A stretch of 64,000 nt of DNA from Halothermothrix orenii H 168 (GCF_000020485.1 NC_011899.1:1086501-1150500), one strand, 5' to 3'. Shown: positions 17,642 through 27,638, counted from the stretch's first letter. A program made the numbers and translations. The notes: generated by a model not told the origin, from the sequence alone.

Positions 17642-18178
17642 GTGAGAATTATTTCAGGGATTGCCAGGGGAAGAAGATTAAAAAGCATCAGGGGTTCGGG
17701 AACCCGACCCACTACTGATAGGGTGAAGGAGGCTTTATTCAATATCCTGGGACAGTCGGTTATTGAAACAGATGTCCTTGATCTCTTTGCCGGGTTTGGT
17801 AGTCTGGGCCTGGAGGCCTTAAGCCGTGGCGCTAATTCTGCTGTTTTTGTAGAAAAAAATTATCGTAATGTTAATGTTATAAATGATAATATAAAGCTTT
17901 GTGGTTTTGAAGAGCTGGCTGATGTAGTTAAAAAAGATGTATTTACTTATCTTCGGGAAACCGGTTCTGATTTTGATGTAATATTTATGGACCCTCCTTA
18001 CCATAAGAAACTGGCAAATAAAGCGGTTGGTTTGATTGTTGCAGGTCGGATAATAAGAGAGCAGGGGTTAATTGTTATAGAACACCATCCCGGAGAAGAA
18101 ATAATTACACCGGAAGAACTGGACTTAATAACAAACAGGGAATATGGTAAAAGTGGAATAACAATTCTAAAAAAGTAG
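17642..18178 (+). CDS. rsmD: 16S rRNA (guanine966-N2)-methyltransferase RsmD
   Basis: SAM-dependent methyltransferase acting on 16S rRNA during 30S assembly. The SAM loop is DLFAGFGSLGLEALSRGA and the catalytic motif IV is DPPY (in FMDPPYHKK). The length of 178 residues is normal. It starts with GTG at 17642 behind an AAGGAGGA site. coaD follows directly, the common rsmD-coaD pair. The family is close to YhhF/YlbH of Bacillus. Confidence 0.94.
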   Translation: MRIISGIARGRRLKSIRGSGTRPTTDRVKEALFNILGQSVIETDVLDLFAGFGSLGLEALSRGANSAVFVEKNYRNVNVINDNIKLCGFEELADVVKKDVFTYLRETGSDFDVIFMDPPYHKKLANKAVGLIVAGRIIREQGLIVIEHHPGEEIITPEELDLITNREYGKSGITILKK

Positions 18179-18187
18179 GTGGTATAT

Positions 18188-18676
18188 ATGTTAAACAGGG
18201 TTGTTTATCCAGGTAGTTTTGATCCAGTAACATATGGACATTTAGATATTATAAAAAGGGCAGCCCAGATATTTGATGAGGTTATTGTCGCTGTTTTTAG
18301 AAATCCCCGGAAAAATCCTTTATTTTCAATGGATGAGAGAGTAAAGTTATTAAAGGAAGTTACTAAAGAAATAGACAGGGTTCAGGTCGATTGTTTTAAT
18401 GGTTTGTTGGTTGAATATGCCAGGTCAAAAAAAGCCAGGGCTGTAATCAGAGGGTTAAGGGCTGTTTCCGATTTTGAAGGAGAGTTTCAGATGGCTTCGA
18501 TGAATAAACAACTGGATAGTGACATTGAAACAGTCTTTTTTATGACAGATACAAAATATGCTTTTTTAAGTTCGAGTGTTGTCAAAGAAGTGGCCCAGTT
18601 TAATGGAAATGTTAAAGGAATGGTTCCTGACGTTGTTGCTAAAGCCCTGGTAGAAAAATATAATTATTCACGGTAG
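18188..18676 (+). CDS. coaD: Phosphopantetheine adenylyltransferase
   Basis: Penultimate step of coenzyme A synthesis. The nucleotidyltransferase HxGH motif appears as YGHLDII after the YPGSFDPVT start. The C-terminal ISSS-like loop is [13 protein letters not shown], and [16 protein letters not shown] is also diagnostic. The ATG at 18188 gives 162 residues with a standard start; a GTG at 18179 would add three residues. It converges with ylbJ and overlaps it by 13 bp, with no terminator between them. Confidence 0.96.
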   Translation: MLNRVVYPGSFDPVTYGHLDIIKRAAQIFDEVIVAVFRNPRKNPLFSMDERVKLLKEVTKEIDRVQVDCFNGLLVEYARSKKARAVIRGLRAVSDFEGEFQMASMNKQLDSDIETVFFMTDTKYAFLSSSVVKEVAQFNGNVKGMVPDVVAKALVEKYNYSR

Positions 18677-19884
18677 TGGAAGAATATGACCTCTATACGC
18701 TGTAGTAAATACAAAATCATTGATAACATAAAACTTATCATTAAAATTAAAACTATAAAACCAAAGCTAATAATAACACCATTTTGTGGCACAAGGTTGT
18801 TAACTACAGTTAACATGGTTGGTTCTGTTTCTGTAATAAAGGGTTTAAAGAGGAATATAGTAACAGCACCGGCGATAACACTCTGTAAAATTCTCGCCAA
18901 AAAATATGGTTTTAGATTAATATCAGTACCATGGACCATAGTTGCTACCTGCGCGTGGACTGATAGGCCACTCCAGGCAATTATGGCATTTACTACAATC
19001 ATTTTGTGTAACATGGGACTTTGTGTCAGACTGGCCAGATTACTTCCATTGGTTATCTCAAAAAAGCCACTTATCATCGGTAAGACCATTTCTGAAGATA
19101 GACCCAGGGGATGGAGAATAAAGGATATAATGTTTGATAAGACTGTTATTAAGCCGGTTACAATTATAATCTCTGTTATAACTGAAAAAAGGATTATAAA
19201 TCCACCGATTAAAAGGAGGGTGTTTACTGATTCCTTTACGGCATCACCAACCAGCTCTCCCAGGGGTCTTCCGTCATTTTTACGGGCTTCAATTAGTTCT
19301 TCAAGGGCATAAATAAATATGTTTTTCTTTCGTTTTTTTTCTGTTTTATTTTTTCTTTGTTCTCTTCCCCGATAAAATCTCATTATAAAACCAATAATCA
19401 GACTGGATATATAATGGGCTCCGGCAATAATTATTCCCAGGTCTGCCCGGTGAAACATACCTACTGCTACAGCTCCAATCATAAATAGAGGGTCAGCGGT
19501 GTTGGTAAAGGAAACTAACCTTTCTGCTTCAGTTTTGGTGCATAATTTTTTACGTCTTAAGGCTGCAGTTATTTTAGCACCGATGGGGTAACCGGAAGCC
19601 AGCCCCATTGCCATGGCAAAGGCCCCTACCCCTGGTACTTTAAATAATGGTCTCATAAGTGGTTCCATCAGTGCTCCCATAAAGTGGACCACACCCAGTC
19701 CCATTAATATTTCGGCAATTATAAAAAAGGGTAACAGGGAAGGAAATACGACTTCCCACCAGACTTCTAACCCTTCCAAAGCTGCATTAAAGGCATTTTC
19801 TGAAAAAATAATAATTAGGATAGTAGTTATAACTGCAATTATAGCTGTTATAACTATTTTTTTATCATGGTTATAAGAATGCAT
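18664..19884 (-). CDS. ylbJ: Sporulation integral membrane protein YlbJ
   Basis: Multi-pass membrane protein of the nucleoside-recognition (Gate) family; in Bacillus it is needed for spore cortex formation and is made in the mother cell. The 406-residue protein has about eight hydrophobic segments. The conserved regions are [14 protein letters not shown] and [12 protein letters not shown] in the N-terminal half, and [11 protein letters not shown] in the second half. The ATG at 19884 is chosen because GGAGG stands 6-10 bases upstream; the frame is open further but has no ribosome site. It faces coaD. No convincing SigE promoter was found upstream by eye. Confidence 0.93.
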   Translation of the reverse strand: MHSYNHDKKIVITAIIAVITTILIIIFSENAFNAALEGLEVWWEVVFPSLLPFFIIAEILMGLGVVHFMGALMEPLMRPLFKVPGVGAFAMAMGLASGYPIGAKITAALRRKKLCTKTEAERLVSFTNTADPLFMIGAVAVGMFHRADLGIIIAGAHYISSLIIGFIMRFYRGREQRKNKTEKKRKKNIFIYALEELIEARKNDGRPLGELVGDAVKESVNTLLLIGGFIILFSVITEIIIVTGLITVLSNIISFILHPLGLSSEMVLPMISGFFEITNGSNLASLTQSPMLHKMIVVNAIIAWSGLSVHAQVATMVHGTDINLKPYFLARILQSVIAGAVTIFLFKPFITETEPTMLTVVNNLVPQNGVIISFGFIVLILMISFMLSMILYLLQRIEVIFFHYRE

Positions 19885-20103
19885 TTTTAGACCTCCTTTG
19901 ATACTGCTATAATTAATTTTTATTTTAAAAAATAACATAATATAACTATTTATTTCCAGGAAAGATACAATAAACCAATACAAACAATGCCTGCCGGCAT
20001 GACTTTTAAAGCCTTTTTTAATAGATTTTTGAGGACTTCGGTGAGTGTTCCCCGGGCAGAAAGTTTGACTTTAAAGCCTTAACTTTAATAAACTATAAAT
20101 TAC

Positions 20104-20112
20104 TGGTATAAT
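20104..20112 (+). promoter_or_regulatory. Extended -10 promoter element before the HAD gene
   Basis: TGGTATAAT contains the TGn extension and a perfect TATAAT. The -35 (TTTAAT, 20084-20089) is weak. It lies about 45 bp before the start codon of the HAD phosphatase. Two copies of TTAAAGCCTT (near 20010 and 20071) lie upstream, without a clear role. Confidence 0.5.
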
Positions 20113-20156
20113 ATATCTATATTATATTTAAAAATATATCTAACAGGGGTGAAAAT

Positions 20157-20810
20157 ATGATAGAAGCCGTAATTTTTGATATGGATGGAGTTATAATAAA
20201 CAGTGAACCTATTCATTATAAAGTAAATCAAATAATATATGAAAAACTGGGGATAAAAGTGCCACGAAGTGAATATAACACCTTCATTGGGAAATCAAAT
20301 ACTGACATCTGGTCTTTTTTAAAAAGGAAATATAATTTAAAAGAATCTGTCTCCAGTCTTATTGAAAAGCAGATAAGTGGGAATATTAAGTATTTAAAAA
20401 GCCATGAAGTTAATCCCATTCCAGGAGTCAAACCGCTGCTGGATGAATTGAGTGAAAAACAGATTACAACAGGTCTGGCTTCTTCTTCACCGGAGATTTA
20501 TATTGAAACAGTTCTGGAAGAATTAGGTTTAAAATCATATTTTAAAGTAACTGTAAGTGGAGAGACTGTTGCCCGGGGAAAACCGGAGCCTGATATATTT
20601 GAAAAAGCCGCCCGGATTCTTGGAGTAGAACCACCCCACTGTGTTGTAATTGAAGATTCAAAAAATGGTGTTAATGCTGCTAAAGCAGCCGGTATGATCT
20701 GTATTGGTTATAGAAATGAAGAATCAGGGGACCAGGATCTGTCGGCGGCAGATGTGGTAGTCGATAGTCTTGAAAAAGTCAATTATCAATTTATTAAAGA
20801 CCTTATATAA
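20157..20810 (+). CDS. HAD-superfamily hydrolase, beta-phosphoglucomutase-like
   Basis: Haloacid dehalogenase fold enzyme with the nucleophile motif FDMDGVIINSE at the N terminus, a helical cap, the Thr/Ser motif LASSS, the Lys of RGKPEPDIF and the acidic motif VIEDSKNGVNAAKAAGM. This pattern is typical of the PgmB/phosphatase subgroup that acts on sugar phosphates. The exact substrate cannot be read. The 217-residue length is normal. It stands alone between ylbJ and the next promoter. Confidence 0.85.
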   Translation: MIEAVIFDMDGVIINSEPIHYKVNQIIYEKLGIKVPRSEYNTFIGKSNTDIWSFLKRKYNLKESVSSLIEKQISGNIKYLKSHEVNPIPGVKPLLDELSEKQITTGLASSSPEIYIETVLEELGLKSYFKVTVSGETVARGKPEPDIFEKAARILGVEPPHCVVIEDSKNGVNAAKAAGMICIGYRNEESGDQDLSAADVVVDSLEKVNYQFIKDLI

Positions 20811-20878
20811 AAAACCTAAAAAATATACCTTTTTCTTAAATCTTAAATTTAGCTCCCTGGATTAAATAGTGGTTATTT

Positions 20879-20907
20879 TTGCAATCTGGCAAACCTTGCT
20901 GTATAAT
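20879..20907 (+). promoter_or_regulatory. SigA promoter of the patatin-protease pair
   Basis: TTGCAA (20879-20884) and TATAAT (20902-20907) are separated by exactly 17 bp. The predicted start near 20914 leaves a leader of about 120 nt before the TTG start codon at 21038. The leader is AT-rich and shows no named element. Confidence 0.7.
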
Positions 20908-21037
20908 AGTTTAAGAGATTATTTTATGTATTTTTCAGGTAAAAAATTGCGGGTTTTTCTTAAGTATAAAATTAGATATAACTTTTTTTGGTAATATTAT
21001 GTCTGTTTATTAATATATTAAATAGGGAGGAATCCTG

Positions 21038-21820
21038 TTGGTAAATGGCCTTAAAATAGGTATTGCCCTGGGAGCTGGAGCAGCCCGTGGTCTGGCCCAT
21101 ATCGGGGTTTTAGAGGTTCTCGAAGAAGAAGATATTGAGGTAGATATGGTGGCGGGCTCAAGTATAGGGAGTCTAATCGGGGGTATTTATGCCTGTGGGG
21201 TTCCCCTTAGATATATAAAGGGTTTGGCCAGTGAGATAAACTGGGATCATATTACCGATATAACCTTTCCCCGGAAGGGATTGATTAAAGGGGATAAGTT
21301 GTTATCGTTTTTGGAGATAATTACCAGTAACAAAGATATATCTGAACTAGAAATCCCCTTTGCGGCAGTAGCCTGTGATATAGAGAAGGGGGAATTAATT
21401 GTAATAAAGGATGGTCCTTTGGCCAAGGCAATTAGAGCCAGCACCTCGATTCCAGGGATATATGTTCCCTATTTTTATAAAAATAGGCTCCTGGTCGATG
21501 GGGCTGTTCTTGATAGGGTTCCGGTTTCAATTGTTAAGGAGATGGGGGCTGATGTTGTAATAGCAGTGGATGTTGGTGTAAAAAATATAAATAAGAAAGT
21601 CAATAATATGTTTGATGTGTTATTTAATACCTTTGATATCATGCAACATGAAATGGATAAATATCGTAAGATAGAATCTGATATTCTAATAAGGCCAGAC
21701 TTAGGTTATTATTCTTCATTTGACCTTGACAGGGCTGAACACTGTATCCAGCTAGGTTACAGGGCTGCCAGAGATTCTTTGCCTGAAATTATGAAAATTA
21801 TTGAGGAGAGGGTTGAATGA
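21038..21820 (+). CDS. Patatin-like phospholipase family protein (YlbK-like)
   Basis: Serine esterase fold of the patatin/RssA group, acting on lipids or esters; the natural substrate is unknown. The oxyanion region is LGAGAARGLAHIGVL, the nucleophile elbow is AGSSIGSL (Ser of GxSxG) and the catalytic Asp is in LVDGAVLDRVP. There is no signal peptide. The 260-residue length fits the family. It starts with TTG at 21038, with GGGAGGAA just upstream. The stop codon overlaps the ATG of the protease gene by 4 bp (ATGA). Confidence 0.88.
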   Translation: MVNGLKIGIALGAGAARGLAHIGVLEVLEEEDIEVDMVAGSSIGSLIGGIYACGVPLRYIKGLASEINWDHITDITFPRKGLIKGDKLLSFLEIITSNKDISELEIPFAAVACDIEKGELIVIKDGPLAKAIRASTSIPGIYVPYFYKNRLLVDGAVLDRVPVSIVKEMGADVVIAVDVGVKNINKKVNNMFDVLFNTFDIMQHEMDKYRKIESDILIRPDLGYYSSFDLDRAEHCIQLGYRAARDSLPEIMKIIEERVE

Positions 21821-22830
21821 CTGAGAATAAGGGTTTAATTAAAAGTAATGCTGTTAAATTATTTATAGCAATAATTATACTTTTTATTATTGTTAATTTA
21901 GTTCCGACAAAATATTATGTGATGTCACCCGGGATTGCCCAGGAATTATCTCCGATTATTACAGTAAAGGGTGGACATAAAGGTGTTACCAGTGGTGATT
22001 TTATGTTGACTGCTGTTGCCTCTCACAGGGCCACCTTATTTGATATAATATATATATCCTTAAAAAAACCAAGGGGAATAGAGATTGAGTCGGTAGAGGA
22101 ACAGCTACCACCGGGAATGGATATGGATGGATATCTGGAAATAATGGCCAACTTAATGGAAGAAAGTAAATTACACGCCCAGGCAGTGGCTTTTAAAAAA
22201 CTGGGTTATAGAGTTAAGGTTGAGGGCAAAGGGGCTGAAATTGTAGAGGTTTTACCTGAAGGCTCGGCCGGTAATGTATTGAAAAAAGGAGATATTATAG
22301 TCGGAATAGATGGAAAAGAGGTTAGCTTTGCTACGGATGCTGTTAAACTGATTAGAAAACATAATATAGGTGAGGAAGTCAAATTGAAGGTCCTCAGAGG
22401 AAAAGAGGTTATGCATTTCAGGGTTAAGACAGTAGAACTCAAAAATAGTCCTGGAAAGGCCTCAATCGGAGTTTTAATAACAACAAGGGATTTATCCTAT
22501 TATTTTCCTAAAAAGGTAATCTTTAATACGAAAAATATTGTTGGTCCTTCAGCTGGAGCCATGTTTACCCTGGAAATTTATAACCAGTTGATACCTGAAG
22601 ATATCACAAAGGGGAGACGAATTGCTGGTACGGGAACCATTTCCCTTGATGGTCATATTGGAAAAATAGATGGTGTAACCCAGAAGGTAATGGCAGCTGA
22701 AAGAGCAGGAGCCGATTTATTCCTGTCACCGGCTAAAAATTACAGTGAAGCGAAAAAGGCTGCCAGGCGTATCAAGGTAGTGAAAGTTAATAATATTGAT
22801 GAGGCTATACGTTATTTAAAAAACAATTAA
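21817..22830 (+). CDS. PDZ-Lon (S16) membrane protease, YlbL/SepM family
   Basis: Membrane-anchored serine protease with one N-terminal transmembrane helix (about residues 12-32), a PDZ domain (about 130-200) and a C-terminal Lon-type domain. The Ser of GPSAGAMFTLE and the Lys of GHIGKIDGV form the expected Ser-Lys dyad. Relatives process signalling peptides in streptococci; the target here is unknown. The length of 337 residues is typical. Translation is coupled to the patatin gene by an ATGA overlap. The stop codon lies inside the first copy of an exact 20-bp tandem duplication. Confidence 0.92.
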   Translation: MTENKGLIKSNAVKLFIAIIILFIIVNLVPTKYYVMSPGIAQELSPIITVKGGHKGVTSGDFMLTAVASHRATLFDIIYISLKKPRGIEIESVEEQLPPGMDMDGYLEIMANLMEESKLHAQAVAFKKLGYRVKVEGKGAEIVEVLPEGSAGNVLKKGDIIVGIDGKEVSFATDAVKLIRKHNIGEEVKLKVLRGKEVMHFRVKTVELKNSPGKASIGVLITTRDLSYYFPKKVIFNTKNIVGPSAGAMFTLEIYNQLIPEDITKGRRIAGTGTISLDGHIGKIDGVTQKVMAAERAGADLFLSPAKNYSEAKKAARRIKVVKVNNIDEAIRYLKNN

Positions 22831-22851
22831 ATTATTTAAAAAACAATTAAA
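22812..22851. repeat. Exact 20-bp tandem duplication at the ylbL-like stop codon
   Basis: Positions 22812-22831 and 22832-22851 are identical for 20 bases (each begins TTATTTAAAA and ends CAATTAAA). The stop codon TAA (22828-22830) is in the first copy. It looks like a recent slippage duplication of the gene's last codons. Confidence 0.9.
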
Positions 22852-22941
22852 GAATTGTTAATATTATTTTTTCCAGCAAGAAACCCGGGGCTTCTATTGA
22901 AGTCTTATTCTTCCCGTTTATTTAGTCTTGGTTTCAATACC

Positions 22942-24210
22942 CTAAATATTTTTTATAACCGGTATTAAAAAATCCTTTCTTCCTCTTCTTTTAGACGGAT
23001 CAGGGTATAAAAGGGAATACATATCTGACGATAAGACATCATAACTCAGGGATTTTTCTAAAAGATTAAGGCTGTTCCTGTTTACCTGCTTTAAATGAGG
23101 CTTGAGATGGGTAATCAGGGGTAGCCTTGAATTTTGTTTTATTTTAGATAAAAGTTTTTCTCCCTTTTTATTAAACCCCAGTACCCTGAAATATCGGGGA
23201 CCTTTTTTATCCAGTATTCTAAAATCTTTTTCTCTTATATTAAACAAAATATGTAAAAGGGTTCGTTGGATCCTGGTCCAGGTAAGGTTTTTATTTTTAA
23301 TATTTTCTATTAACCCGGTCAGGGTTCCTGAGTTATGGGCAGCTTCAAGAAACCGGTATTCTAAACCGTTTTTTACACCTTCATATTGTCTTATTTTTTC
23401 AGGGGTTAATTTCCTTAATTCAGCCAAAATAGCATGTTGTAGTAATTGTTTCTGAACCGGTCCTTTTCCATTTTCGAATTCTTCTTTTAATATTTTATAT
23501 GTAACCGGGGTAATGGCCTGTTTTACAGAGTTGAGGCCTTGTTCATAAATCCCTTTTCTGATAGCAGTGGCACTTGTTATTTTTGTTTCAAGGGAATGGG
23601 AATGATATCCTTTGCCTTTTCTCCTGATGGCTACAGGTTTAATAGTTGAGTTGATTCTAAATAAAGCCTTTATATACTCAATCCCCAGGATATTATTTGG
23701 TTGTTTAATTACATCGGCAATTTCATTAACAGAATATGGAATATTATCTGTTTGTTGAACATATTTTAACAGGGCTTTTTCCCGGGCCCGGGGAAAAGAT
23801 AAGCCCTGTGAGATATATTTTTTTAAATATTGTTTGAAGTTATGTGGTTCCTCATAGAGGATCCGGGCTACAACTTTTAATATATCTGTATTCCCGCTTT
23901 CACTACCAAAAACAAGATAATCAACTGTTTTTGTCTCTTCTAACAGGGTTACCGCTCCATAGGCAAAGTACTCAGCACTCCTTATACCGTAAATCAGGGG
24001 TAGTTCAATGATAAGGTCAACACCGTTTTTAAGGGCCATCCGGGTCCGGGCCCATTTATCTATTAGAGCCGGTTCCCCCCTCTGGACGAAATTACCGTTC
24101 ATAATACAGATAACAGCGTTAGAGTCTGTTATTGTACGGGCCTGATTTAAATGGTAGAGATGACCGTTATGGAACGGGTTATATTCGGTTATAATACCTA
24201 ATACAGGCAT
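22942..24210 (-). CDS. tmcAL: tRNA(Met) cytidine acetate ligase TmcAL (YlbM)
   Basis: Nucleotidyltransferase-like enzyme that uses acetate and ATP to make N4-acetylcytidine at the wobble base of elongator tRNA-Met. The N-terminal block is ITEYNPFHNGHLYHL (HxGH motif), followed by MNGNFVQRGEPA and DLIIELP. A C-terminal RNA-binding half completes 422 residues. The ATG at 24210 is preceded on the minus strand by AAGGAG at a 10-base distance; an open frame further upstream is not supported. The acetate users pta and ackA are divergently placed next to it. Confidence 0.93.
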   Translation of the reverse strand: MPVLGIITEYNPFHNGHLYHLNQARTITDSNAVICIMNGNFVQRGEPALIDKWARTRMALKNGVDLIIELPLIYGIRSAEYFAYGAVTLLEETKTVDYLVFGSESGNTDILKVVARILYEEPHNFKQYLKKYISQGLSFPRAREKALLKYVQQTDNIPYSVNEIADVIKQPNNILGIEYIKALFRINSTIKPVAIRRKGKGYHSHSLETKITSATAIRKGIYEQGLNSVKQAITPVTYKILKEEFENGKGPVQKQLLQHAILAELRKLTPEKIRQYEGVKNGLEYRFLEAAHNSGTLTGLIENIKNKNLTWTRIQRTLLHILFNIREKDFRILDKKGPRYFRVLGFNKKGEKLLSKIKQNSRLPLITHLKPHLKQVNRNSLNLLEKSLSYDVLSSDMYSLLYPDPSKRRGRKDFLIPVIKNI

Positions 24211-24400
24211 ATAGTCACAACTCCTTTTTACCAGGTATTTTTCTAAAAAATAAGACAAGTATAACTTTTAACTGCATTAAAGGATAATAGTATTAATTGT
24301 AGTATATATATAAGTGTGGTTAAAAGTATTTCTAAAATCTTATTATAACAATTTCTTATTTTTTTAGCAAAACTTAATAAACTTTAAGGGGGATTTTTTT

Positions 24401-25399
24401 ATGGGTATTCTGAAGAGATTTAAAGAAAAGGCAAAACAGGATACAAAGACAATTGTTTTGCCTGAAGGAAAAGAACCCAGAATTTTAAAGGCAGCGGAAA
24501 AAATTACGGAAGAGGGTTTGGCAGAATTAATTGTATTGGGAAATGAAGATGAGGTTAATGAGATTGTCCAACAAGAAGGGGTTAATCTCAGAGGGGTCAA
24601 TATAATTGATTCTGCTAAATCTAAATTAGTTAATGAGTTCACAGATGTGTTTTATGAATTGCGTAAACATAAAGGTATTTCCCGTGAGGATGCTGCGAAA
24701 ACAGTCAAGGATCCTCTATATTTTGGTACTCTTCTGGTACATACGGGACACGCTGATGGTATGGTGGCTGGTTCAATTAATGCAACAGGAGATGTATTAC
24801 GTCCGGCTTTTCAGATTATAAAGACCAAGCCTGGTATTTCTATTGTGTCCGGGGCCTTTGTCATGGAAGTTCCAGAGTGTGAGTACGGGAATGACGGGAT
24901 TTTCCTTTTTGCAGATTGTGCCGTAAACCCATCTCCTGATTCTAATCAGCTTGCTGAAATTGCCCTTTCTTCTGCAAGAACTGCCAGGACCCTTCTGGGA
25001 CTGGACCCCCGGGTTGCTATGTTATCCTTTTCGACAAAAGGAAGTGCCCGTCATGAACTAGTTGATAAAGTAAGAAGGGCTACGGAAATAGCCAGAGAAA
25101 AAGCTCCTGACCTTATTCTCGATGGTGAGTTGCAGGCAGATGCAGCCCTCGTTCCCTCAGTAGCCAAAACAAAGGCGCCTGAAAGTAATGTGGCTGGACA
25201 GGCAAATGTTCTTGTTTTCCCTGATTTACAGGCAGGAAATATTGGTTACAAACTGGTACAGCGCCTGGCTGGAGCAGAAGCTATTGGTCCAATTTTACAG
25301 GGGATTGCCAAACCGGTAAATGATCTTTCCCGTGGTTGTTCTGTTGAGGATATTGTGAATCTGGTAGCTATTACATCGGTCCAGGCCCAGGATAATTAA
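24401..25399 (+). CDS. pta: Phosphate acetyltransferase
   Basis: Converts acetyl-CoA and phosphate to acetyl phosphate in the fermentative acetate pathway. Recognisable blocks are [33 protein letters not shown], the SFSTKGSA loop near the active site and [17 protein letters not shown]. The length of 332 residues is the short Pta form without a regulatory N-terminal domain. It starts at an ATG after TTAAGGGGGA and is followed by ackA after 79 bp. ATP production from acetate is the expected role. Confidence 0.96.
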   Translation: MGILKRFKEKAKQDTKTIVLPEGKEPRILKAAEKITEEGLAELIVLGNEDEVNEIVQQEGVNLRGVNIIDSAKSKLVNEFTDVFYELRKHKGISREDAAKTVKDPLYFGTLLVHTGHADGMVAGSINATGDVLRPAFQIIKTKPGISIVSGAFVMEVPECEYGNDGIFLFADCAVNPSPDSNQLAEIALSSARTARTLLGLDPRVAMLSFSTKGSARHELVDKVRRATEIAREKAPDLILDGELQADAALVPSVAKTKAPESNVAGQANVLVFPDLQAGNIGYKLVQRLAGAEAIGPILQGIAKPVNDLSRGCSVEDIVNLVAITSVQAQDN

Positions 25400-25478
25400 G
25401 TTTGAGGTTATGTTTATTTATGTCGTGATAACGGTATTACCGTAAAATATATCCTTAATAAAAAAAGGAGGATTAATT

Positions 25479-26675
25479 ATGAAAATACTTGTTCTAAATA
25501 GTGGTAGCTCTTCATTAAAATATCAGTTATTTGATATGGAAAAGGAAACGGTTATGGCAAAAGGGGTAGTTCAAAGAATTGGAATTGATAATTCATTTTT
25601 AGAACATGAAAACTATAGAGGTGAGGAAACAACAATTGAAACCGATATACCCGATCATAACCGGGGAATTCAATTGGTTATAGATACCCTTCAGGATGAA
25701 AAATACGGTGTCCTCAATAACATGGAGGAGATTGATGCTGTTGGCCACCGGGTTGTCCATGGTGGAGAAAAATTTGCTGAATCTACTTTAATTACTGATG
25801 AAGTAATTAAGCAGATAGAAGAAGTTTCAGAACTTGCCCCCCTTCATAATCCACATAATCTGACAGGTATCCGGGTATGTAGCAAATTAATGCCTGGAAT
25901 TCCTCAGGTAGCTGTTTTTGACACAGCATTTCATCAAACAATGCCCAGGAAAGCTTATGTTTATGCCCTTCCCTATGAATATTATGAAAAATATGGGATT
26001 AGAAGGTATGGTTTTCACGGAACTTCACACAAATATGTTGCTGAAAGGGCTGCCCGTTTAATGGACAAGCCCCTTGAAGAACTTAAGATTATAACATGTC
26101 ATCTGGGGAATGGAGCCAGTGTGGCTGCAATAGACGCGGGTAAATCTGTTGATACCAGTATGGGATTAACACCGTTAGAAGGTCTAGTAATGGGGACAAG
26201 GTGTGGAGATATAGATCCGGCCATAATCCCTTTTATTATGGATAAAGAAAACCTCGATATTAAGGAAGTGGACAATGTCCTGAATAAAAAGAGTGGTCTT
26301 TATGGGGTTTCCGGTATCAGTAATGATTCCAGGGATGTAGAAGAGGCTTCTAAAGACGGTAATGAAAGAGCTACAATTGCCCTTGAAATCTTTAAATACA
26401 GGGTTAAAAAATATATCGGGGCCTATACTGCAGTCATGGGGGGAGTAGATGCAGTTGTATTTACTGCTGGAATAGGCGAAAATGCCATTGAAATGAGAGA
26501 ATCCATTGTTGAAGAACTGGGCTTTTTGGGTGTCAAACTAGATCGTGACGCCAATAACAACCGGGGTAAAGAAATTGAAATATCTACAAAAGATTCAAGG
26601 ACAAAAATCTTTGTTATTCCTACAAATGAGGAATTGGTTATTGCCCGCGATACTGCCCGTATAGTGGAATCTTGA
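25479..26675 (+). CDS. ackA: Acetate kinase
   Basis: Transfers phosphate from acetyl phosphate to ADP, giving ATP and acetate. The N-terminal signature [15 protein letters not shown], the phosphate-binding [10 protein letters not shown] and the [11 protein letters not shown] block are all present. The length of 398 residues is standard. It has a strong AAAAGGAGG site. It probably shares a transcript with pta; a small hairpin (ACGGT/ACCGT near 25430) lies between them. A separate consensus promoter begins just after its stop codon. Confidence 0.97.
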   Translation: MKILVLNSGSSSLKYQLFDMEKETVMAKGVVQRIGIDNSFLEHENYRGEETTIETDIPDHNRGIQLVIDTLQDEKYGVLNNMEEIDAVGHRVVHGGEKFAESTLITDEVIKQIEEVSELAPLHNPHNLTGIRVCSKLMPGIPQVAVFDTAFHQTMPRKAYVYALPYEYYEKYGIRRYGFHGTSHKYVAERAARLMDKPLEELKIITCHLGNGASVAAIDAGKSVDTSMGLTPLEGLVMGTRCGDIDPAIIPFIMDKENLDIKEVDNVLNKKSGLYGVSGISNDSRDVEEASKDGNERATIALEIFKYRVKKYIGAYTAVMGGVDAVVFTAGIGENAIEMRESIVEELGFLGVKLDRDANNNRGKEIEISTKDSRTKIFVIPTNEELVIARDTARIVES

Positions 26676-26682
26676 TTTTTAC

Positions 26683-26711
26683 TTGACAAATTAAGGGCAG
26701 GTAGTTATAAT
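26683..26711 (+). promoter_or_regulatory. Consensus SigA promoter for the YceD gene and rpmF
   Basis: A perfect TTGACA (26683-26688) and perfect TATAAT (26706-26711) are separated by the ideal 17 bp, starting 8 bp after the ackA stop. This is one of the two strongest SigA sites in the window. Confidence 0.88.
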
Positions 26712-26752
26712 TAACTTTGGTTTATTACGTGATCCGTCAAAGAGGTGAAACT

Positions 26753-27226
26753 ATGGAAATTGACCTGTCCCGGTTAGAAGAGACTGGCAGCCATGGAAAA
26801 ATATCTCGCCAGGTTGATTTTCCAGATATTTCTTTCAGGCATGAGAAACTTGAAACTCCATCGCCTTTCAAGCTGGAACTTGATATTTATTCTACTAAAG
26901 ATTCCTTTGTGTTCAGTGGTATATTGGAAGGGGAGATCTTGCTGACCTGTAGCCGGTGTCTGGAAAAGTTTTTACACGGGATAAAGCTTAAAATTGATGA
27001 AGAATTAATGAAGAATGAAATCGATGATTTAAGCAGAGTTGATCTTACATCTAACCTGGTTGAAGATATACTGCTTTCTTTGCCTATTAAGCCTGTCTGT
27101 TCAGAAGACTGTAAGGGTTTATGTTCCGTATGTGGTCATAACTTAAATGAAGGGGATTGTGGTTGTAACCGGGAAAGCATAGACCCTAGACTGGCTAAAT
27201 TAAAAGAGTTTTATGATAAACAATAA
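26753..27226 (+). CDS. YceD/DUF177 family protein (YlbN-like)
   Basis: A 157-residue member of the YceD/DUF177 family, linked to 23S rRNA accumulation and almost always encoded before rpmF. Cys pairs in TCSRCLEKF and near the C terminus (CSEDCKGLCSVCG, then CGC) suggest metal binding. The ATG at 26753 follows AGAGGTGA; the longer open frame begins inside the promoter and is not used. rpmF follows after 51 bp. Confidence 0.9.
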   Translation: MEIDLSRLEETGSHGKISRQVDFPDISFRHEKLETPSPFKLELDIYSTKDSFVFSGILEGEILLTCSRCLEKFLHGIKLKIDEELMKNEIDDLSRVDLTSNLVEDILLSLPIKPVCSEDCKGLCSVCGHNLNEGDCGCNRESIDPRLAKLKEFYDKQ

Positions 27227-27277
27227 GTTTTATTATTTAATCAAATAATGTATTATTTAGTTAAGGAGGTGTAGTAA

Positions 27278-27451
27278 ATGGCTGTACCAAAGAGAAGAAC
27301 TTCCAAGGCACGCAAACGGAAGCGCCGTACCCACTGGAAGTTAAAAAGTCCTAATCTTGTAGAATGTCCTCAATGCCATGAACTAAAACTTTCTCACAGG
27401 GTATGTCCTTCCTGTGGTTATTACAAGGGAAGAGAAGTTGTAAGTAAATAA
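27278..27451 (+). CDS. rpmF: 50S ribosomal protein L32
   Basis: Small ribosomal protein of 57 residues. It begins [17 protein letters not shown], with the typical HWKLKSPNL block, and carries two zinc pairs (C30/C33 in CPQC and C43/C46 in CPSCG). The ribosome site AAGGAGGTG is ideal. It is co-transcribed with the YceD gene and closed by a terminator 10 bp later. Confidence 0.97.
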   Translation: MAVPKRRTSKARKRKRRTHWKLKSPNLVECPQCHELKLSHRVCPSCGYYKGREVVSK

Positions 27452-27460
27452 ACTTACTAT

Positions 27461-27492
27461 AAATAGGTGGAGCTATTCCACCTATTTTTTAA
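27461..27492 (+). terminator. Intrinsic terminator after rpmF
   Basis: AAATAGGTGGA (27461-27471) pairs with TCCACCTATTT (27477-27487), followed by T residues. Confidence 0.93.
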
Positions 27493-27565
27493 TTTAACTT
27501 AAAAGAGGAGATAATATTTTTTTAGTAAATTTTTATTATTATTGGGTGACATGAGTAATTTAACC

Positions 27566-27594
27566 TTGCAAATATGAATTAAATAACGTATAAT
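27566..27594 (+). promoter_or_regulatory. SigA promoter of the fapR-fab operon
   Basis: TTGCAA (27566-27571) and TATAAT (27589-27594) have 17-bp spacing. Transcription should begin near 27601, a few bases before the palindrome at 27606. Confidence 0.75.
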
Positions 27595-27605
27595 ATTAGT
27601 TGGAA

Positions 27606-27622
27606 TTAAGAGCTGGTCTTAA
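27606..27622 (+). promoter_or_regulatory. Candidate FapR operator
   Basis: A perfect inverted repeat, TTAAGA-GCTGG-TCTTAA, spans 17 bp. It lies at about +6 to +22 of the predicted transcript and 16 bp before the fapR ATG. FapR is known to bind a 17-bp palindrome at its own promoter and respond to malonyl-CoA. Position and length fit autoregulation; the exact match to known FapR boxes was not tested. Confidence 0.65.
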
Positions 27623-27638
27623 AAGGTGGTCATAAAAA

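Noticed and set aside
18686-19312. 208-codon plus-strand frame opposite ylbJ
   Set aside because: It mirrors a membrane protein gene on the minus strand, has no family motif and starts without a ribosome site.
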